DNA of 64,000 nucleotides from Cucumis sativus (GCF_000004075.3 NC_026655.2:1364001-1428000); one strand, 5' to 3'. Counted from the first letter of the stretch, positions 12,698-26,336 are shown. The notes: generated by a model from the letters alone, not told the origin. Numbers and translations are program-made.

Positions 12698-15600
12698 TCT
12701 TGTATGGAATCTATAGTTAGTTTCATATGATAAAGTCATAGTGGAGGATTTTTAGAGATTGAACTTTTAGGAAGAAGGGGATATAATGGAATGATGTGAA
12801 AACATCACTTAAACCAATCAATATTATTGGATTATGCTCATTAATTGATAGATTGTTTTTTTTTCAAAGGAGTGGAAAATACTATTCAACTTGAATGTCA
12901 CAAAAATATCCATTTTAATCAGTATAAAGAAAAGTAAAAGCATCTAAATCCAACTAGATTTCTATCTCTATCATGTATTTGATTTGAATTATATTAGAGA
13001 AGATGTTTATTTTAGCCAATCAATATGAACACTTGAACTGAAAAATAGACTTCTCAAGAATTATGGACGATGGCATCCACATACGTTGGTCCTACCTTAT
13101 TTACTATGAATATTACAACACAACAACATATTACTCTCATTACATTGGTTCATAACTTCTTTCTTTTAATTTTATTGACATGGTCAAAGTTCAAAATTTG
13201 ACACTAATACATACCACTTGGATGATCGGCTCTTTTTGTTTTTAGAAAAATAATTAGATGTATCTTCGAACATCACTTATCTTTGTGCATCCCACCAAAT
13301 TGTTCAATTATAACTCGTCATGAGGAAAATTCTACTTTTTTCTTTTCGTTGAAATATTTTAATAATTTTTTTATGTGAGTGGTGAAAAAGTATCCATAAA
13401 AACGGGTAATGTTCGAGATGCACACAAGTCTTACTTTTGTGTTTAATTCCCATGAAAAGATGTCCTTTGTTACTAAAATGCTATGAAGAGATCATATTGG
13501 TCTGAATAACTTTAGTTTCTAAGGATAATTTCCAAAGACTAATTGGAGTATTATGAAATATCAGTAGAAAATCAAGGAAGTGAGAATAACACAAACAGAA
13601 GAAAAAAGTTGACAAGAAGTTTATTCGGTTCACTAATAGTGTGTTAGTTATGTCTACAAGTATAAGAAGACATCCGTTTTTTTTAACAGAATGTTAATTA
13701 ATATAGATTGCATAGACGTTAATAGAGTTAGAAATCTTATATATATTTCAAATTAGATTTTATGGATAACTCGTATTTTGTCGTATAAAAAGATTGAACA
13801 CAATGTAATAGGACGATCAGAAATTATAATGAACGTAATTTTGGTTGTTATAGAAGAAAAGTTTTCAAAGAGAGACGTGTTTGAACATCAAAGCAATTGT
13901 GTGAATCCAAGACAAAAAGTGGTCAAAACAAGTTGGAGTTATGAGCAGTGAGATGATTGAATAGTCCAAAGCTTTGAGACGTCACACGTCAAAACTATAT
14001 CAAATGTTTGATTAACCTTTTGGTTTGTTCAATCCCAAAAAGAGAAGAAACTTTTGGGTATGAACAAAAGCTTTCTAATTCTTTACTTGACAATAGCCAT
14101 CATTCCATCCTAATCAAGTTGTTCCTACAATTTTAGCTTCGATTTATTTATCAAAACTTCATCCTAATAAATTAGTTCATACCTATTTTCATTTGTTTCT
14201 TTTTACGATATGTGAAGCATACTCAAGATTGAGTAGATGATGTTAAAGTAGGTTTGATGACGTGAGAGTTAGCTCGAGATTTTTTTGCAATTTTCAATAA
14301 GATAGTTTTAAAATAGGAAAATTACATCATACAACACATCTTTTTAACATATTGCGATTACAACAAATATTCAGTGATATAAAAAGGTTATCGACTTTTA
14401 AATTTGCTATTTTTGCAATTTAAAAAGTATAATGACGTGAACTCTATTATCATAATTTTTTTTTTGTTATTTCTCCAAGTGTAATTATAGCCCGTTATCC
14501 GACAACAATAATATTAACCTCTTTAAATTAAAAACTCACAAACCATATATTGGTAAATTAAATTTAGGTAGGTCTGAAATAATTCCCAATTGTACAAAAT
14601 TCCATAAACTTCTTAGTCCTCTCTGGCTTATCAAAATCATGAAAGTTTGCTTTAGATTTATTTTGAGATTAAGGTACTATTTTGTCATTGTTGTTAACAT
14701 CTATGATTGAACTTTGATTTGAACTTATCAAAACTTATCTAATTCTTAAGCACATTAACCTAACTTAACAACAACTTCATTTCTTACACATTCCACTGAT
14801 ACTGTTCATGAAGTAGATGAAATAGAGATGTAATAAATAACTCTAACAACATAATAAAATAAATCGATAGATTATAATTTAATTATACTTGTCGACACGT
14901 TTTTACAAACTAAATTTTGTTGAAAGTTTTAAAACATCACAATTTCAACAAGTTTAAGTTTATAATCTGGTAGCAAATAAACGTATACACTTAATTATTA
15001 TAACCTATAATTAAGTTTGAGATTAAAAAATTTTAGAAATAAGTGTGACTTATTTATTTCAAATCTATTTTTATCATAATGTTTACTATTTCTTAACTTT
15101 TTTTTCTTAAAATGGTTTGTTTAGTGTTTGTATGGAGAATTGGGCTGGAGACTTGAAGTTGGGCTGTGCACTATATCTGGGCTGTTGAGTTAAGCAACAA
15201 AAGAAAAAAAAAAGTTCAAAGTTTCTCAGTTTTGTTTCAATTTTATGATCATTTCTTGATGATTTTGATACAAACATACCCAAATCCAATATTCTAATTA
15301 TAGCTTTACATACATTAATCCCACTTCAAAAGTGAACATTGCTGCCTGTTGTAATGTAAATGCTAAAAAAGGTTGTGTTCTTGAGAATAAAAAGCAAAGA
15401 TCATGGAGCAATAGAGATTATCATCATTAAAAAAATATGAATTTTGAATCTGACTTTTTCTATTTTTTTGAATTTCAGCTTACGACAAACGGCTACTGCA
15501 TTTTGCACGATTTCCCATGTCCATTCAAAAACCTGTCCTCCCTCCTTCTTCATCTGTACATGTCAGAAAATAAATCCTCCCTCCCCATTCATTTTGATTA

Positions 15601-15746
15601 GTTCTTCCACCACTAAAGTCTCCCTTCTTTTAATTTTTCTCGATTATTTTTGAAATGGGGTTCTTTGCCTGAGCTCCGGTGACTGGCTGCTGCAAGCGAG
15701 AGATTAATCTTTAGCTGTAGATTCGTTTTTTTGAAGTTCATTTGAA

Positions 15747-18700
15747 ATGGGTCTTTTCATTTGGGTCTCATCCTTCATTTTAGTAGCTACCCTTTTAAGC
15801 AAATGCTCTTTTTCTCTCACTGAAGATGGTAAACCCTACCTCTATTATGCCCTTTCTGCTGAAGATTTCTTTAGGGTTTATGTTTTGCTTTGTCTTATGT
15901 CTCAGGTTTAACATTGTTGGAAATCAAAAGTACTTTAAATGACACTAAGAACGTGCTCAGTAATTGGAGCCCTGCAGATGAAACTCCCTGTAAATGGACT
16001 GGTATCTCTTGCCATCCTGAGGACTCTCGTGTCAGCTCAGTGTATGTCACTTCATTCTCTTTTCAACTAACTTTTGAGCACCCATTTCTAAATCTTAGGG
16101 TATTTTTGTTTGTGGGTTTTCCAGTAATCTTCCGTTCATGCAACTAGGAGGGATTATATCTCCCAGCATTGGTAAACTTAGTAGATTGCAGAGACTGTAA
16201 GCATCTCTACAAGCATCTTACTTCTCTATTATGATATTATGGAGTGATAGACTTTAGTTAAGTATGTTTTTTCTTATGTGTAAACAGGGCTCTCCACCAG
16301 AACGGCTTACATGGATATATCCCCAATGAACTTGCCAATTGTTCTGAACTTAGAGCCCTGTAAGTAACCATTACCATTTTTACAGCCCTCCCTCCACCAT
16401 TCTTGTGGACGTGCTTCCAAGTGCTTTATTTATATTCATGAGATTGTGCATTTTTTTGATTCAGGTACTTGAGGGCTAATTATCTTCAAGGAGGCATTCC
16501 ATCAAATATTGGAAACCTTTCATACCTTACCATACTGTGAGAGTCTCAGTCTTTTTCCCCTCTTCATTTTTGGATGATTAAGACTTCTTGATATCTTAGC
16601 TAATATCTATTTATGAAGTCAATTAAAAGAGGCATTTATATCGTAAATTTTGCAATTAGAATACCATTATTTTGTTTGTTTTCTGGGTTTTTGTATCTGT
16701 TGTTGTTTTGTTCTTCACCCTTGCTACCTAATTTTGATTACTGGTATTTAATTGTAGTGATTTATCATGCAATTCCTTTAAGGGTAGTATACCATCATCG
16801 ATTGGTCGTCTCACACACTTGCGGAATCTGTAAGTATTCACCACTTTAGCTATATTTACATCGCTGTCCATGCCTGCGATTCATATTACTAAAACTATTG
16901 TCCTTGTTGCGTTTCTTACGTACTTGGTACTCATTTCAGGAATTTATCTACCAACTTCTTCTTTGGAGAAATCCCAGATATTGGAGTTCTAAGCACCTTT
17001 GGTAACAACTCGTAAGTACACTATCAAGATACAGTCCTTTTATACATGTTGAAATCCTTTGTCTATGCCATACCCTCAGAGTAACATGCTTTGAATCATT
17101 ATGTTAGGTTCTTGGGTAGGATTTAGTTCTATGATTTATACAAGCATGGTTTAGAAGTATGCAATTGATTAATGAAGTAGCCATATAGGCATGTTCATGG
17201 TATTCCAAAGAGAAATTGAGAATACTATTCACCTGGTACCAAGGTAAGTGGATGGTTTAATGTTGATGACAAATTCAAGAGAAGAGAAACATGTCGCTTG
17301 CTTGTTTGTCTTGACTTCAAAATTCTTACCATCTTTTCCTCCCCAATTTATCCTGCTTGTTTTGACTTGGTTCTTCAACACATTCTGCATCTTAAGATGA
17401 TCCCTTGATGTGACAGATTCTTTGGTAATCAAGGTCTTTGTGGTCGACAAGTTAACAAGCCGTGCCGAACCTCACTGGGTTTTCCTGTCGTTTTACCACA
17501 TGCTGAAAGTGATGAAGCAGCAGGCAATTTCTCTTTACACTTCAATGAAGTTATTTACCACTTAATCACTTAATCATATTCCAATTAGATGAGTTTGTGA
17601 CAGAATGATTAAATTTGCCAGAGAATCATGTATACTTATTCTATTTTCTATTTTACAGTTCCTCCTAAGCGATCCTCTCATTACACCAAAGGACTGTTGA
17701 TTGGTGCAATATCAACAGCAGGGTTTGTGTTGGTCATACTTGTTGTATTCATGTGGACTCGTTTGGTGTCAAAGAAAGAAAGAACTGCAAAGAGTTACAT
17801 GGAAGTTAAGAAGCAAAAAAATCGTGATACAAGTGAGCAATTCATTTCAGTTTTGGTTCTTTTTCTTTTATCTAATTTGTACATTTTCCCTCAAAATAAT
17901 ACATATCGCAATTGACAACCCTCACAAACCAATGTAGGTGCAAAGCTTATTACATTCCATGGGGATCTACTATATCCAACATGTGAGATCATAGAAAAGC
18001 TGGAGGCCCTGAGTGAAACAAATGTTGTTGGCTCAGGAGGTCTTGGAACCGTGTATCGAATGGTCATGAATGACTCCGGAACTTTTGCTGTGAAGAAAAT
18101 TGATAGGACTCAAGACGGTCCAGATCAAGTAGTTGAAAGAGAACTGGAGATACTGGGTAGCATTAAACACATAAATTTAGTGAAATTGCGTGGCTATTGC
18201 AGGCTTCCTTCTTCAAAGCTTCTTATATATGACTATCTGCCGGCTGGTAGCTTGGATAATTTCTTGCATGGTATCATTTTTCTGTTCCATTATTGAATTC
18301 CAAAATGCAAAATATTGAGAAGTAACATAGATAGGAAGATGTAATATGATGAGTATGGAACTGTAGGACTGGAAGTTTTATTCTTCTTTTCAACTCTTTG
18401 TAGACTTATCTTTTCACTATTCGCAGAACGTGGACCAGAAAAGTTATTGGATTGGAGTGCTCGGTTAAACATAGCCCTAGGCTCTGCTCGAGGACTGGCA
18501 TACTTGCACCATGATTGCTGTCCAAAGATTGTGCATTGCAACATAAAATCCAGCAACATCCTTCTTGACGGGAACTTAGAGCCGCACGTATCTGACTTTG
18601 GTCTTGCAAAGCTTTCGGTTGATGGGGATTCCCATGTCACAACTGTTGTTGCTGGCACATTTGGTTATTTGGCTCCAGGTGCTATTCCCTAATAATGGTT

Positions 18701-19221
18701 CAACTTCAATTCAGAAATTTATAAAACTATAATCTCAAATAAAATCTTCTTTGGACCTACTTTTTCTTGAGCAGAATACTTAGAAAGTGGGATAGGAACT
18801 GAGAAGTCTGATGTTTATAGCTTTGGAGTTCTCTTGCTGGAGCTTGTAACAGGGAAGAGACCAAGTGATCCATTTTTCTCAAAGAGGGGTGTAAATATCG
18901 TTGGTTGGGTAAGCCAATCTCTGCACAGTGCAAGTTGCATCTTTTTTCTATCTCTAAACAACTATGCATTAAATTGTGCATGATCATGTCTAACAGTTGA
19001 ACACACTGCGGGGAGAAGACCAATTGGAGAACATAGTCGATAATAGGTGCCAGAATGCAGATGTCGAAACGGTAGAAGCGATTCTCGAAATAGCAGCGAG
19101 GTGCACCAATGGCAATCCAACTGTGCGGCCTACAATGAACCAAGTATTGCAGCAGCTAGAGCAAGAGGTGATGTCGCCGTATCCAAGCGATTACTCTGAG
19201 TCTCACTCGGATTATTCGTGA
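15747..19221 (+). CDS. LRR receptor-like kinase (At5g62710/FEI-like), predicted pseudokinase
   Basis: 600-residue single-pass receptor. Thirteen exons: 15747-15828, 15906-16041, five 72-nt LRR exons (16125-16196, 16288-16359, 16465-16536, 16758-16829, 16940-17011), 17417-17523, 17659-17832, 17938-18270, 18427-18678, 18775-18908 and 18997-19221. Signal peptide at the N-terminus, LRRNT with a [12 protein letters not shown] cap, about five LRRs (residues 73-193), membrane helix near 240-261, kinase from about 316. Glycine loop GSGGLG (318-323), Lys339 in FAVKK, DFG 454-456 and APEYL are present. The catalytic loop, however, reads [10 protein letters not shown]: Arg435 is Cys and the catalytic Asp436 is Asn. 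Intron 8 appears to use a GC donor at 17524. The frame is otherwise intact, so it is probably a signalling scaffold rather than a decayed gene. Overall resemblance is to At5g62710, close to FEI1/FEI2. Confidence 0.92.
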
Positions 19222-22200
19222 ATGTAAACAAATTTGAGGTTTTGTGCAACATGTTAAGAAAGAAACATTTGCATAATGTATTCACTTGTGGAATCGTTTT
19301 TCAACCCACGTTCTTGTTGGGAGGGCTTGAGTACCATGTAAGTTTGACATTCATGACACTTCTCTACGAATTTGGGTTCTTTTTTTTCCTTGTTTGAAGT
19401 AACAAGTTCTTTTCTCGTTCTTCCTAGAAATATATTTGAGATTGATCATGATGACCAAAAAATTAGAAAAAACAAAACTAGTTAATACAAGTCTATTACG
19501 AGTGTGATGTAAGATTTATTTATTTTAAAAAAAAGCAATCTATAGAACTACATCAACACCTTGGGAGTCAACGAATAGGAAAAATGTTACTCCAACGACG
19601 AACATGGTTATAGGACACAATGCTAGGTTTTGTGTGCATAAAGATTTAACCTCAAGGATGAAAAAGGAAACTTTTGCAAGCTTCATTGAACCACTAGTCA
19701 AAAGATTACCATTCGCCAAGCAGTTCGACTTCAGTGTTGGGCTATGTATTTCTAAAGTGTGTGTTTCAATAGAGTATATGTTTTACTAAACTAGCTTGAT
19801 CACAAGAGCAATAGTAACATAAAGATCACATTCTGTAACAAAACCTACACATAATATATGAATGTATTTTCTCACTTGGTTATAAAATAATGCACAAGTA
19901 GTTGATGTTCCCCTTTAAAAGAAGCCTTTATAATTTGAAATATGAAAACATTATCTTATTTGAATGATGCTTAGAATAATGTTGTGCAGTTTCCCCCTCA
20001 TGTAATTCAAAGTGGGATATCTACTTCTAGAATGTGGTACCATTGATTGCATCTTTATTTTCGTTGAGAAAATCCTTCTTTCTCCTATCGGAATAGGGAA
20101 TATTAACCACATTGTGTTACAACAATCTTTGAGTATCGACGGATAAAGTATAGGACAAGAGGGCTCGAGTCTTTCCCAATCTATGCACTTTATGTAATAT
20201 ATATAGAAAAAATTGAAATAATTATAATAGAGTAGCAAGTCTAGTGGTAACAAGTTATTCAATCTCCTTTAGATCAGGTTTAAGCTTCCTTTTTATATTT
20301 TCTCAAGTTACTTTTACTGAATTATAAAGTTTTGGACGATAGATTTTCTAAATTTATGCACTACTTTTAAAATAACGATTATTATCTTGCCTTAAAGTTT
20401 GAAACAAACAAAGAACATATTTTTCATATTTAGAATTCCATAACAATCAAACAGAGAGGTCTCGTAATTTTAATAAAATATATAAGATTGATTTTGAAAT
20501 GAAACTTTAGATTTATACTGTACTGATGGCTTACAAAACAATCACAACAAAACTTTCATGCAAATGAAGTCATTGGGGTTTGATGAGATATTTTGAAATG
20601 TGGGAGGACATGTACTTGGTCTAGACCAACTCTAAAGACTTCCATCCACACATTTCTATCCCTTCCAACTGGGTTACCTCAAATATTAAAAACTACACAA
20701 CACACCTTTTATCTTTGGAATGTAATAAATGTAAACTGCATGTGACAATATAGAAAAAAATCTAACTCTTAGTTAAACAAATAGAGTACAGATTGGAAGT
20801 TACCTTATCAACTAAACTATACTTAAAACCACTGATGGGCCATTGGCCTAGGAGCTAGATGGGTTAAGAAAGCATAAACAAGCTGCATTGCATGGGAATG
20901 GGAAGTGCACCGACCATTTATTTGCTTGGTGTTAATCTCCACATACAAAATCAAAGGTACCAAAATTTGGAGTAGGGTCCATTACCATATGGGGTTTAAA
21001 GGGTTTTTAGCCATTGAATTTGGAGTTCACTGGAAGACATTAAATTGCACGTTGATGAGAACCAACAATGTCCACTCATTTGATTGTTTGCCTTCAGAAA
21101 GATGACTTACTCCATCCGGCAATCACCAGCAAACGAGGATCCTTACAATTTACACTTGAACATTTCAGCCCCCATCTGAAGAACACGACCCAGCCATTTT
21201 GGAAAAGTTGCCATCGATAAGGATTGATGCCCACTCACATTATACAAGACGGCAAGATGATGGGTCATTGCCCTTTTCACGTTTGATGAAATTCCTCAGT
21301 GGGTTTTTGGCTTTTTTCACTACCCCACCTCCAGGATGCGGTGCTGAGTCCTCAAGACACTTTGAAAAAAATGAAAAAAAGGTAGGTCCTTCAATTTAAT
21401 TTTCATATCTAATTTAATCAAACCCCACTCTTCCCTCATTTTCATCTCAATCCCATCCCAGATATTATCCATTTCCATTCCTTCCTTTACTTATCATTTT
21501 TCTATTCCAACTTGTCAACTAATTCACTATTCTTTTGTTCTAATATCTTCTATACCATTCACGTACTTTTCATCTTCATGTGGGTTGTTTTCTTATATTT
21601 TGTTTTCAGCATTATAAATTATAATATATATATTGTCTGGCATAGAAGTTTGTAGTCTCCTGAATTGTTACTTCCCTTTCAGTTGTGATGGCGATCTTGT
21701 CTGGAATGCAACCGAAGTCACACGTTGGCTCAATAAGAAGAGGCTTGTGCAATCATTTTTATTGGTGCGAGACATTTTGGGTAAAACCAAAAGTAAAAGC
21801 ATGGAGGCTTGTTGGCTACTGCCAAAGTTTAAATCACACATTGACTAGATAAGAAAAATATCATAGGTATACAAGTGAATGACAAATATCTTTGTTGGCA
21901 TGAAACCACTTTTAGTGATTCCAAAGACAATGTCATGAACTTATGTTCAAAATGGATGTAACCATATTATTATGATTCGAATGTGGAAGAACGTTAATGT
22001 CTAAAATGAATATAATAGTATCATTTTATTATAAAGATATGTGAGGACCCTTTAAATATAGCTTTTCGATTTCAACAGCATTGATGATGGTCGTATATAT
22101 ATTTATTATCTACGGTAAAAGTTGAATCAACAAACTCCAGAGAGAATCCAATGTGGATGAATATTTCTGCTTGTGCATGAGATGAATGACTATTGGCAAC

Positions 22201-22424
22201 ACTGTAGATTTGGGGTGAAACCAAGGGAAAGAAAGGAGTTGTCATTTTCGAAAGAGTCTAGAGTTTTCTTTTTTGGTTGGACCAGCATTTTGTGAGTCTA
22301 TAAATACAACCACTCCATTTTACTTCACGACCAATTTGAATAGAGAATTCTGGATCAATTCTGCATTAAAATTTGGAAGTCCTAGTTGTCCAATTTCCGT
22401 ACCCCTCCAACTGAAGAAAAAAGA
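19222..22424. other. Intergenic, between LRR kinase and NPF4.7-like gene
   Basis: 3' flank of the kinase and promoter of the next gene. Several open frames of 60-70 codons (for example 19604-19789, 21199-21399 and 21633-21848) have no recognisable family, no splice partners and no start context I trust. Confidence 0.5.
22299..22306 (+). promoter_or_regulatory. TATA box of NPF4.7-like gene
   Basis: TATAAATA, 119-126 nt upstream of the chosen ATG, followed by a plausible leader. Confidence 0.5.
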
Positions 22425-25400
22425 ATGTCTTCTACCACTGCGACTCCATTAGAAACTGAAAAACATGTGGTGGGATATCACAGCTTAATTTCCTCGCTTA
22501 TTCCTTCAAGTTTGTGTATTTTACTAATTTCTTCTAACTATAACTCAATTGCTTTTATGCTTCATTCTTTAGGAAGAAGCTCAACGGCTGAACCTCTGGG
22601 AAGACTATGTGGACTGGAGGAAGAGACCTGCAGTAAAAGGACGCCATGGAGGCATGCTGGCTGCCTCCTTTGTATTGGGTCAGTATATATAAGAACAAAA
22701 GATTGAATTTTGGTCCTTGTGAGATTTAAAGTACTTCTGCACTTCCTATAAACGTGGTTAAAAACAATTTTTTTTGTTCTTATTATTCTCGTGATAACTG
22801 GTGTATGAGCTGATCTTATGAACTGTATAATATCAGTTGTTGAAGTATTGGAGAATCTAGCATTCCTGGCCAATGCAAGCAATCTTGTTCTGTATCTTTC
22901 CAAGTTCATGCATTATTCTCCATCCGAGTCTGCCAACATCGTCACCAATTTTATGGGCACAGCTTTTCTTCTTGCGCTTCTTGGTGGCTTTCTATCAGAT
23001 GCTTTCTTCACCACTTACTCTATCTTCTTGATAAGTGCTGCAATAGAATCCTTGGTGAGTTAGTTTCCACCAAAGTTGTTCTTTCCTTATATAATATGAT
23101 TTGCACGTGGGTTGCTCGGTTATGTTCAATGTATGGTCTTTCATGATAATGAAAGAATATATTCAAGAGATCAATTCATCCAAAAGTGTAAGATAGTTGT
23201 TGAAGATAAATTTAAATATATATCACGAACAATCTTCTCACTTGTGGGCTTGAAATATTTGAAAGGTCCAATAAGTAGAAATCAATTTTAATTGGAGAGG
23301 AAACCACCTGCTCTGATACCATATTAAACCACTAATTCACTCAAAAGTTTAGGCTAGTAGTTGAAGATAAATTTAAATATATTTCACCAACCTAGATGAG
23401 TACATATTTAATATACAAGAATTGAACCGAAGGTTTTATGTTCAAACTATTATAATATACGTTGAAATTACTCAAATTTGTTATTTGACACTTTGAAACT
23501 TTGGTTATACTTATATTTATGTTATTTACGTTATGATTTTATTATAGATCTAAGACCTAAGAGGGATCCACTATATATAAATTACTCTTGAACTTTACTC
23601 GTGCCTTTGAACTATACCTTTTATTCTCTCTAATAATAAACTACTCTCTCTGCCATATGAGAGTTAATATGTGTCAATTTTGTATGTTTTCTTTGATTGG
23701 ATGATATCATAGGAATATCATATTGAAGTGCTTACCAAATTAAGAGTAATGGACCCTAATGGTAATTTCTAGATCTTTTAGTGGAGCATTTTCCATCGGG
23801 AACAGTTGACATTTGATACGAAGCTTGTGACTCATTTAAATGCTTTTGGTCCCACATCTGTTAGTGTACAGTATTTTGTGTTTTTGATGGGGTTTCCATT
23901 TTGGGAAAAAAAAATGTGTATAAGGTGTTCTAATCAAGTTTGAAGGCTCATAACTATTCCATCAACCCAAAAGCTTAAATTTATGGATTACCGTAAATTG
24001 AGTTATATCATTATTTTATCATAAACAAACATGTCGTGGGGTGCAGGGTCTGGTAATTCTGACGCTTCAAGCTGATGTACCATATCTGAAGCCTTCAAGG
24101 TGCGTTTCAAATGCAGTGGGGAATGGAAATCCATGCCATAAAGTTGAAGGTGGAGAAGCGGCCATGCTATTTGCAGGGCTTTACATGGTGGCACTTGGAG
24201 TTGGGGGGATAAAAGGGGCGCTTCCTCCCCATGGGGCTGAGCAGTTTGATGAAACCAGCTTTGAAGGAAGGAAGAAAAGATCTGTATTTTTCAACTACTT
24301 CATCTTCTGTCTTTCCTGTGGAGCTTTGATTGCTGTAACTCTGGTGGTGTGGATGGAAGATAACAAAGGCTGGCAATGGGGTTTTGGGATATCCACTCTT
24401 ACAATACTCATCTCTATTCCTATTTTCCTCCTTGGATCGCCTACTTACAGAATTAAAACGCCAGCCGGAAGCCCCATCACAACCATTTTTAAGGTACTTC
24501 AAACTCTCCATCACAAACCAACTCCTCTACCTAATTGTTCACCTTTCAGGACCTTCGTCTCAACCTGTCATTGTTTATAGTTTCTTTTATGAAAAAAAAA
24601 AGAATTTAACAATGGACATTGGACAAATGTTTACATATTTTCTGTATGGTTTTTTTATACAAAAATTAATATTTGAGAAGCGGAGGATTAAAAAAATTGT
24701 TACTTTCTGCGGAAGATTTTTAAGTTTTTGTTTCCACCAAATTGTTGGCAACGTCCAGGTAAATTTAGTTCAGTTACATAAAATGTGTTTATACCAACAA
24801 GTATGTGGACTGAATTCTTCCACTTCTTACAATTTTCTCACCGAGCTATGCTACCTACCTACATTCTTGTCTATATGATATTCAATCAATTTTGAGCCCA
24901 TTAGATATCTGTCTGCCAAATTATTCCAAAATACAAGAATGTGAGGCCATAAATTTAGTTCTGAATTTTTAAATTTGTGTTTATTTCCTTGAAAAATATT
25001 AGTTTGACCCCTGACTTATCTTGTGTAGAGTACGTTATTAATAGCCAGATCTCATGTTGTAATTGTTGAAACTTTTAATGATTGTAAATCACACTTAGCT
25101 ACAATAAAACTATTTGAAACCCCTCGTTGTCTACTGTTTAGTACTTTTTAACTATGTTCTCTACTCATTTGTAAAAATAGTTTGTTTGAGACTATGACAA
25201 CCAACAAGCTATGATAACCAAACTTAGTGAAGATCCTCTAATCAATTTGTTACTAATATGTCACTGAACATTCATTTTAATTACTTTTGGGACAGGTTCT
25301 AGTCTCAGCTGCTTTCAACAATAGGAAGAAAAAGACTCGTAATAACGTTGTGATGAATATATCCACGAGTTCAGTATCTTCAGATACTACCACAGATATT

Positions 25401-26336
25401 ATAGCTGATGAGCAAAGACAGACTATGGAAAAGGAAAGCGACCCAAGTCCAATTCAAACACAAGCCATGGAGTTCCTGAATAAAGCTACAATTGATAACC
25501 CCAGCCATCCACAACTAAATTGCACAGTCAAGCAAGTAGAAGAAGCCAAAATAGTACTAAAAATCCTCCCCATTTTCACTTCTACCATAATGCTCAACTG
25601 CTGTCTCGCACAGCTCTCCACATTCTCAGTCCAACAAGCCGCTACCATGAACACCAAACTCGGCTCTCTCAAAGTCCCCCCTGCTTCTCTCCCTGTGTTC
25701 CCTGTCCTCTTCATCATGATCCTCGCCCCATCTTACAACCATCTCGTTCTCCCAGTTGCAAGAAAACTCACCAAATCCGAAATGGGAATAACCCATTTAC
25801 AGAGAATTGGAACAGGCCTAGTTCTATCCACGGTGGCAATGGCAGTAGCAGCATTAGTTGAAACCAAGAGAAAGAACCTAGCTATCAAAACCCACAAATT
25901 AGATTCTCCTGACCCTTTGCCCATCACTTTCCTTTGGGTGGCTTTGCAGTACTTGTTTTTAGGGTCGGCTGATTTGTTCTCCTTGGCTGGAATGATGGAG
26001 TTTTTCTTCACAGAAGCCCCTTTGAGTATGAGATCTTTAGCCACTGCTCTGTCATGGGCTTCCTTGGCCATGGGGTATTACTTTAGCTCTGTTTTGGTGG
26101 CTCTTGTCAATGGTGTTACTAAGGCTTGTGGGCTCAGGCCATGGCTGTCTGGGAAAAGCTTGAATCATTATCATTTGGAGAGATTCTATTGGGTTATGTG
26201 TATCTTGAGTGGGCTTAATTTCTTGCAGTATCTGTTTTGGGCTAGTCGCTATACTTATAGATCCATTAATGGAGGAGAGCAGTCTTTGAAGGAACAGCCA
26301 TATAAATCTGATTTAGTTGAGGAAAGAGAGGTGTAG
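22425..26336 (+). CDS. NPF4.7-like: NRT1/PTR family transporter, NPF4 clade (NPF4.7/4.6-like)
   Basis: 618-residue MFS transporter in five exons: 22425-22469, 22573-22678, 22837-23054, 24047-24493 and 25296-26336. Exon 3 is 218 nt, the same length and phases as exon 2 of the two NPF2 genes. Features: WEDYVDWRKRPA near the N-terminus, GRHGGMLAASFVL, VVEVLENLAFLANASN, FMGTAFLLALLGGFLSDAFF, ALGVGGIKGALPPHGAEQF, LNCCLAQLSTFSVQQA and GSADLFSLAGMMEFFFTEAP. The first helix carries ExxEN instead of ExxE[R/K], as in NPF4.6 (AIT1/NRT1.2), which moves abscisic acid and nitrate. The C-terminal region (HYHLERFYW, WASRYTYRS) fits NPF4.7 best. Exon 1 is short (MSSTTATPLETEKHV) and its donor could lie three bases earlier. 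Intron 3 (992 nt) holds a miniature LTR relic. Substrate is not shown by the sequence. Confidence 0.9.
23172..23391 (-). mobile_element. Miniature LTR-retroelement (TRIM-like) relic in intron 3 of the NPF4.7-like gene
   Basis: Two diverged direct repeats of about 60 bp, 23172-23230 and 23332-23391, share GAAGATAAATTTAAATATAT. Between them, at 23310-23321, lies TGGTATCAGAGC on the minus strand, the standard plant primer-binding site complementary to initiator tRNA-Met. It sits just inside the right-hand repeat, as expected for a minus-strand element. No coding sequence remains. Boundaries are approximate. Confidence 0.6.

Larger units (their letters stand above)
10853..15746. other. 4.9-kb intergenic region between divergent NPF2 copy B and the LRR kinase
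   Basis: Contains both promoters. Apart from the repeats listed separately (12030-12420 and 12582-12697) I see AT-rich DNA only. At 11380-11737 both strands are open for 60-110 codons, with unusually even base composition; I recognise no family. Confidence 0.5.

Noticed and set aside
18427-18678. LRR kinase as a pseudogene
   Set aside because: All 13 exons keep frame to a normal stop, and the other kinase motifs are intact; loss of only the HRD residues fits a pseudokinase better.
21199-21848. Possible small genes at 21199-21399 and 21633-21848
   Set aside because: No family, no splice partners, and no conserved motif; chance open frames are expected at this length.
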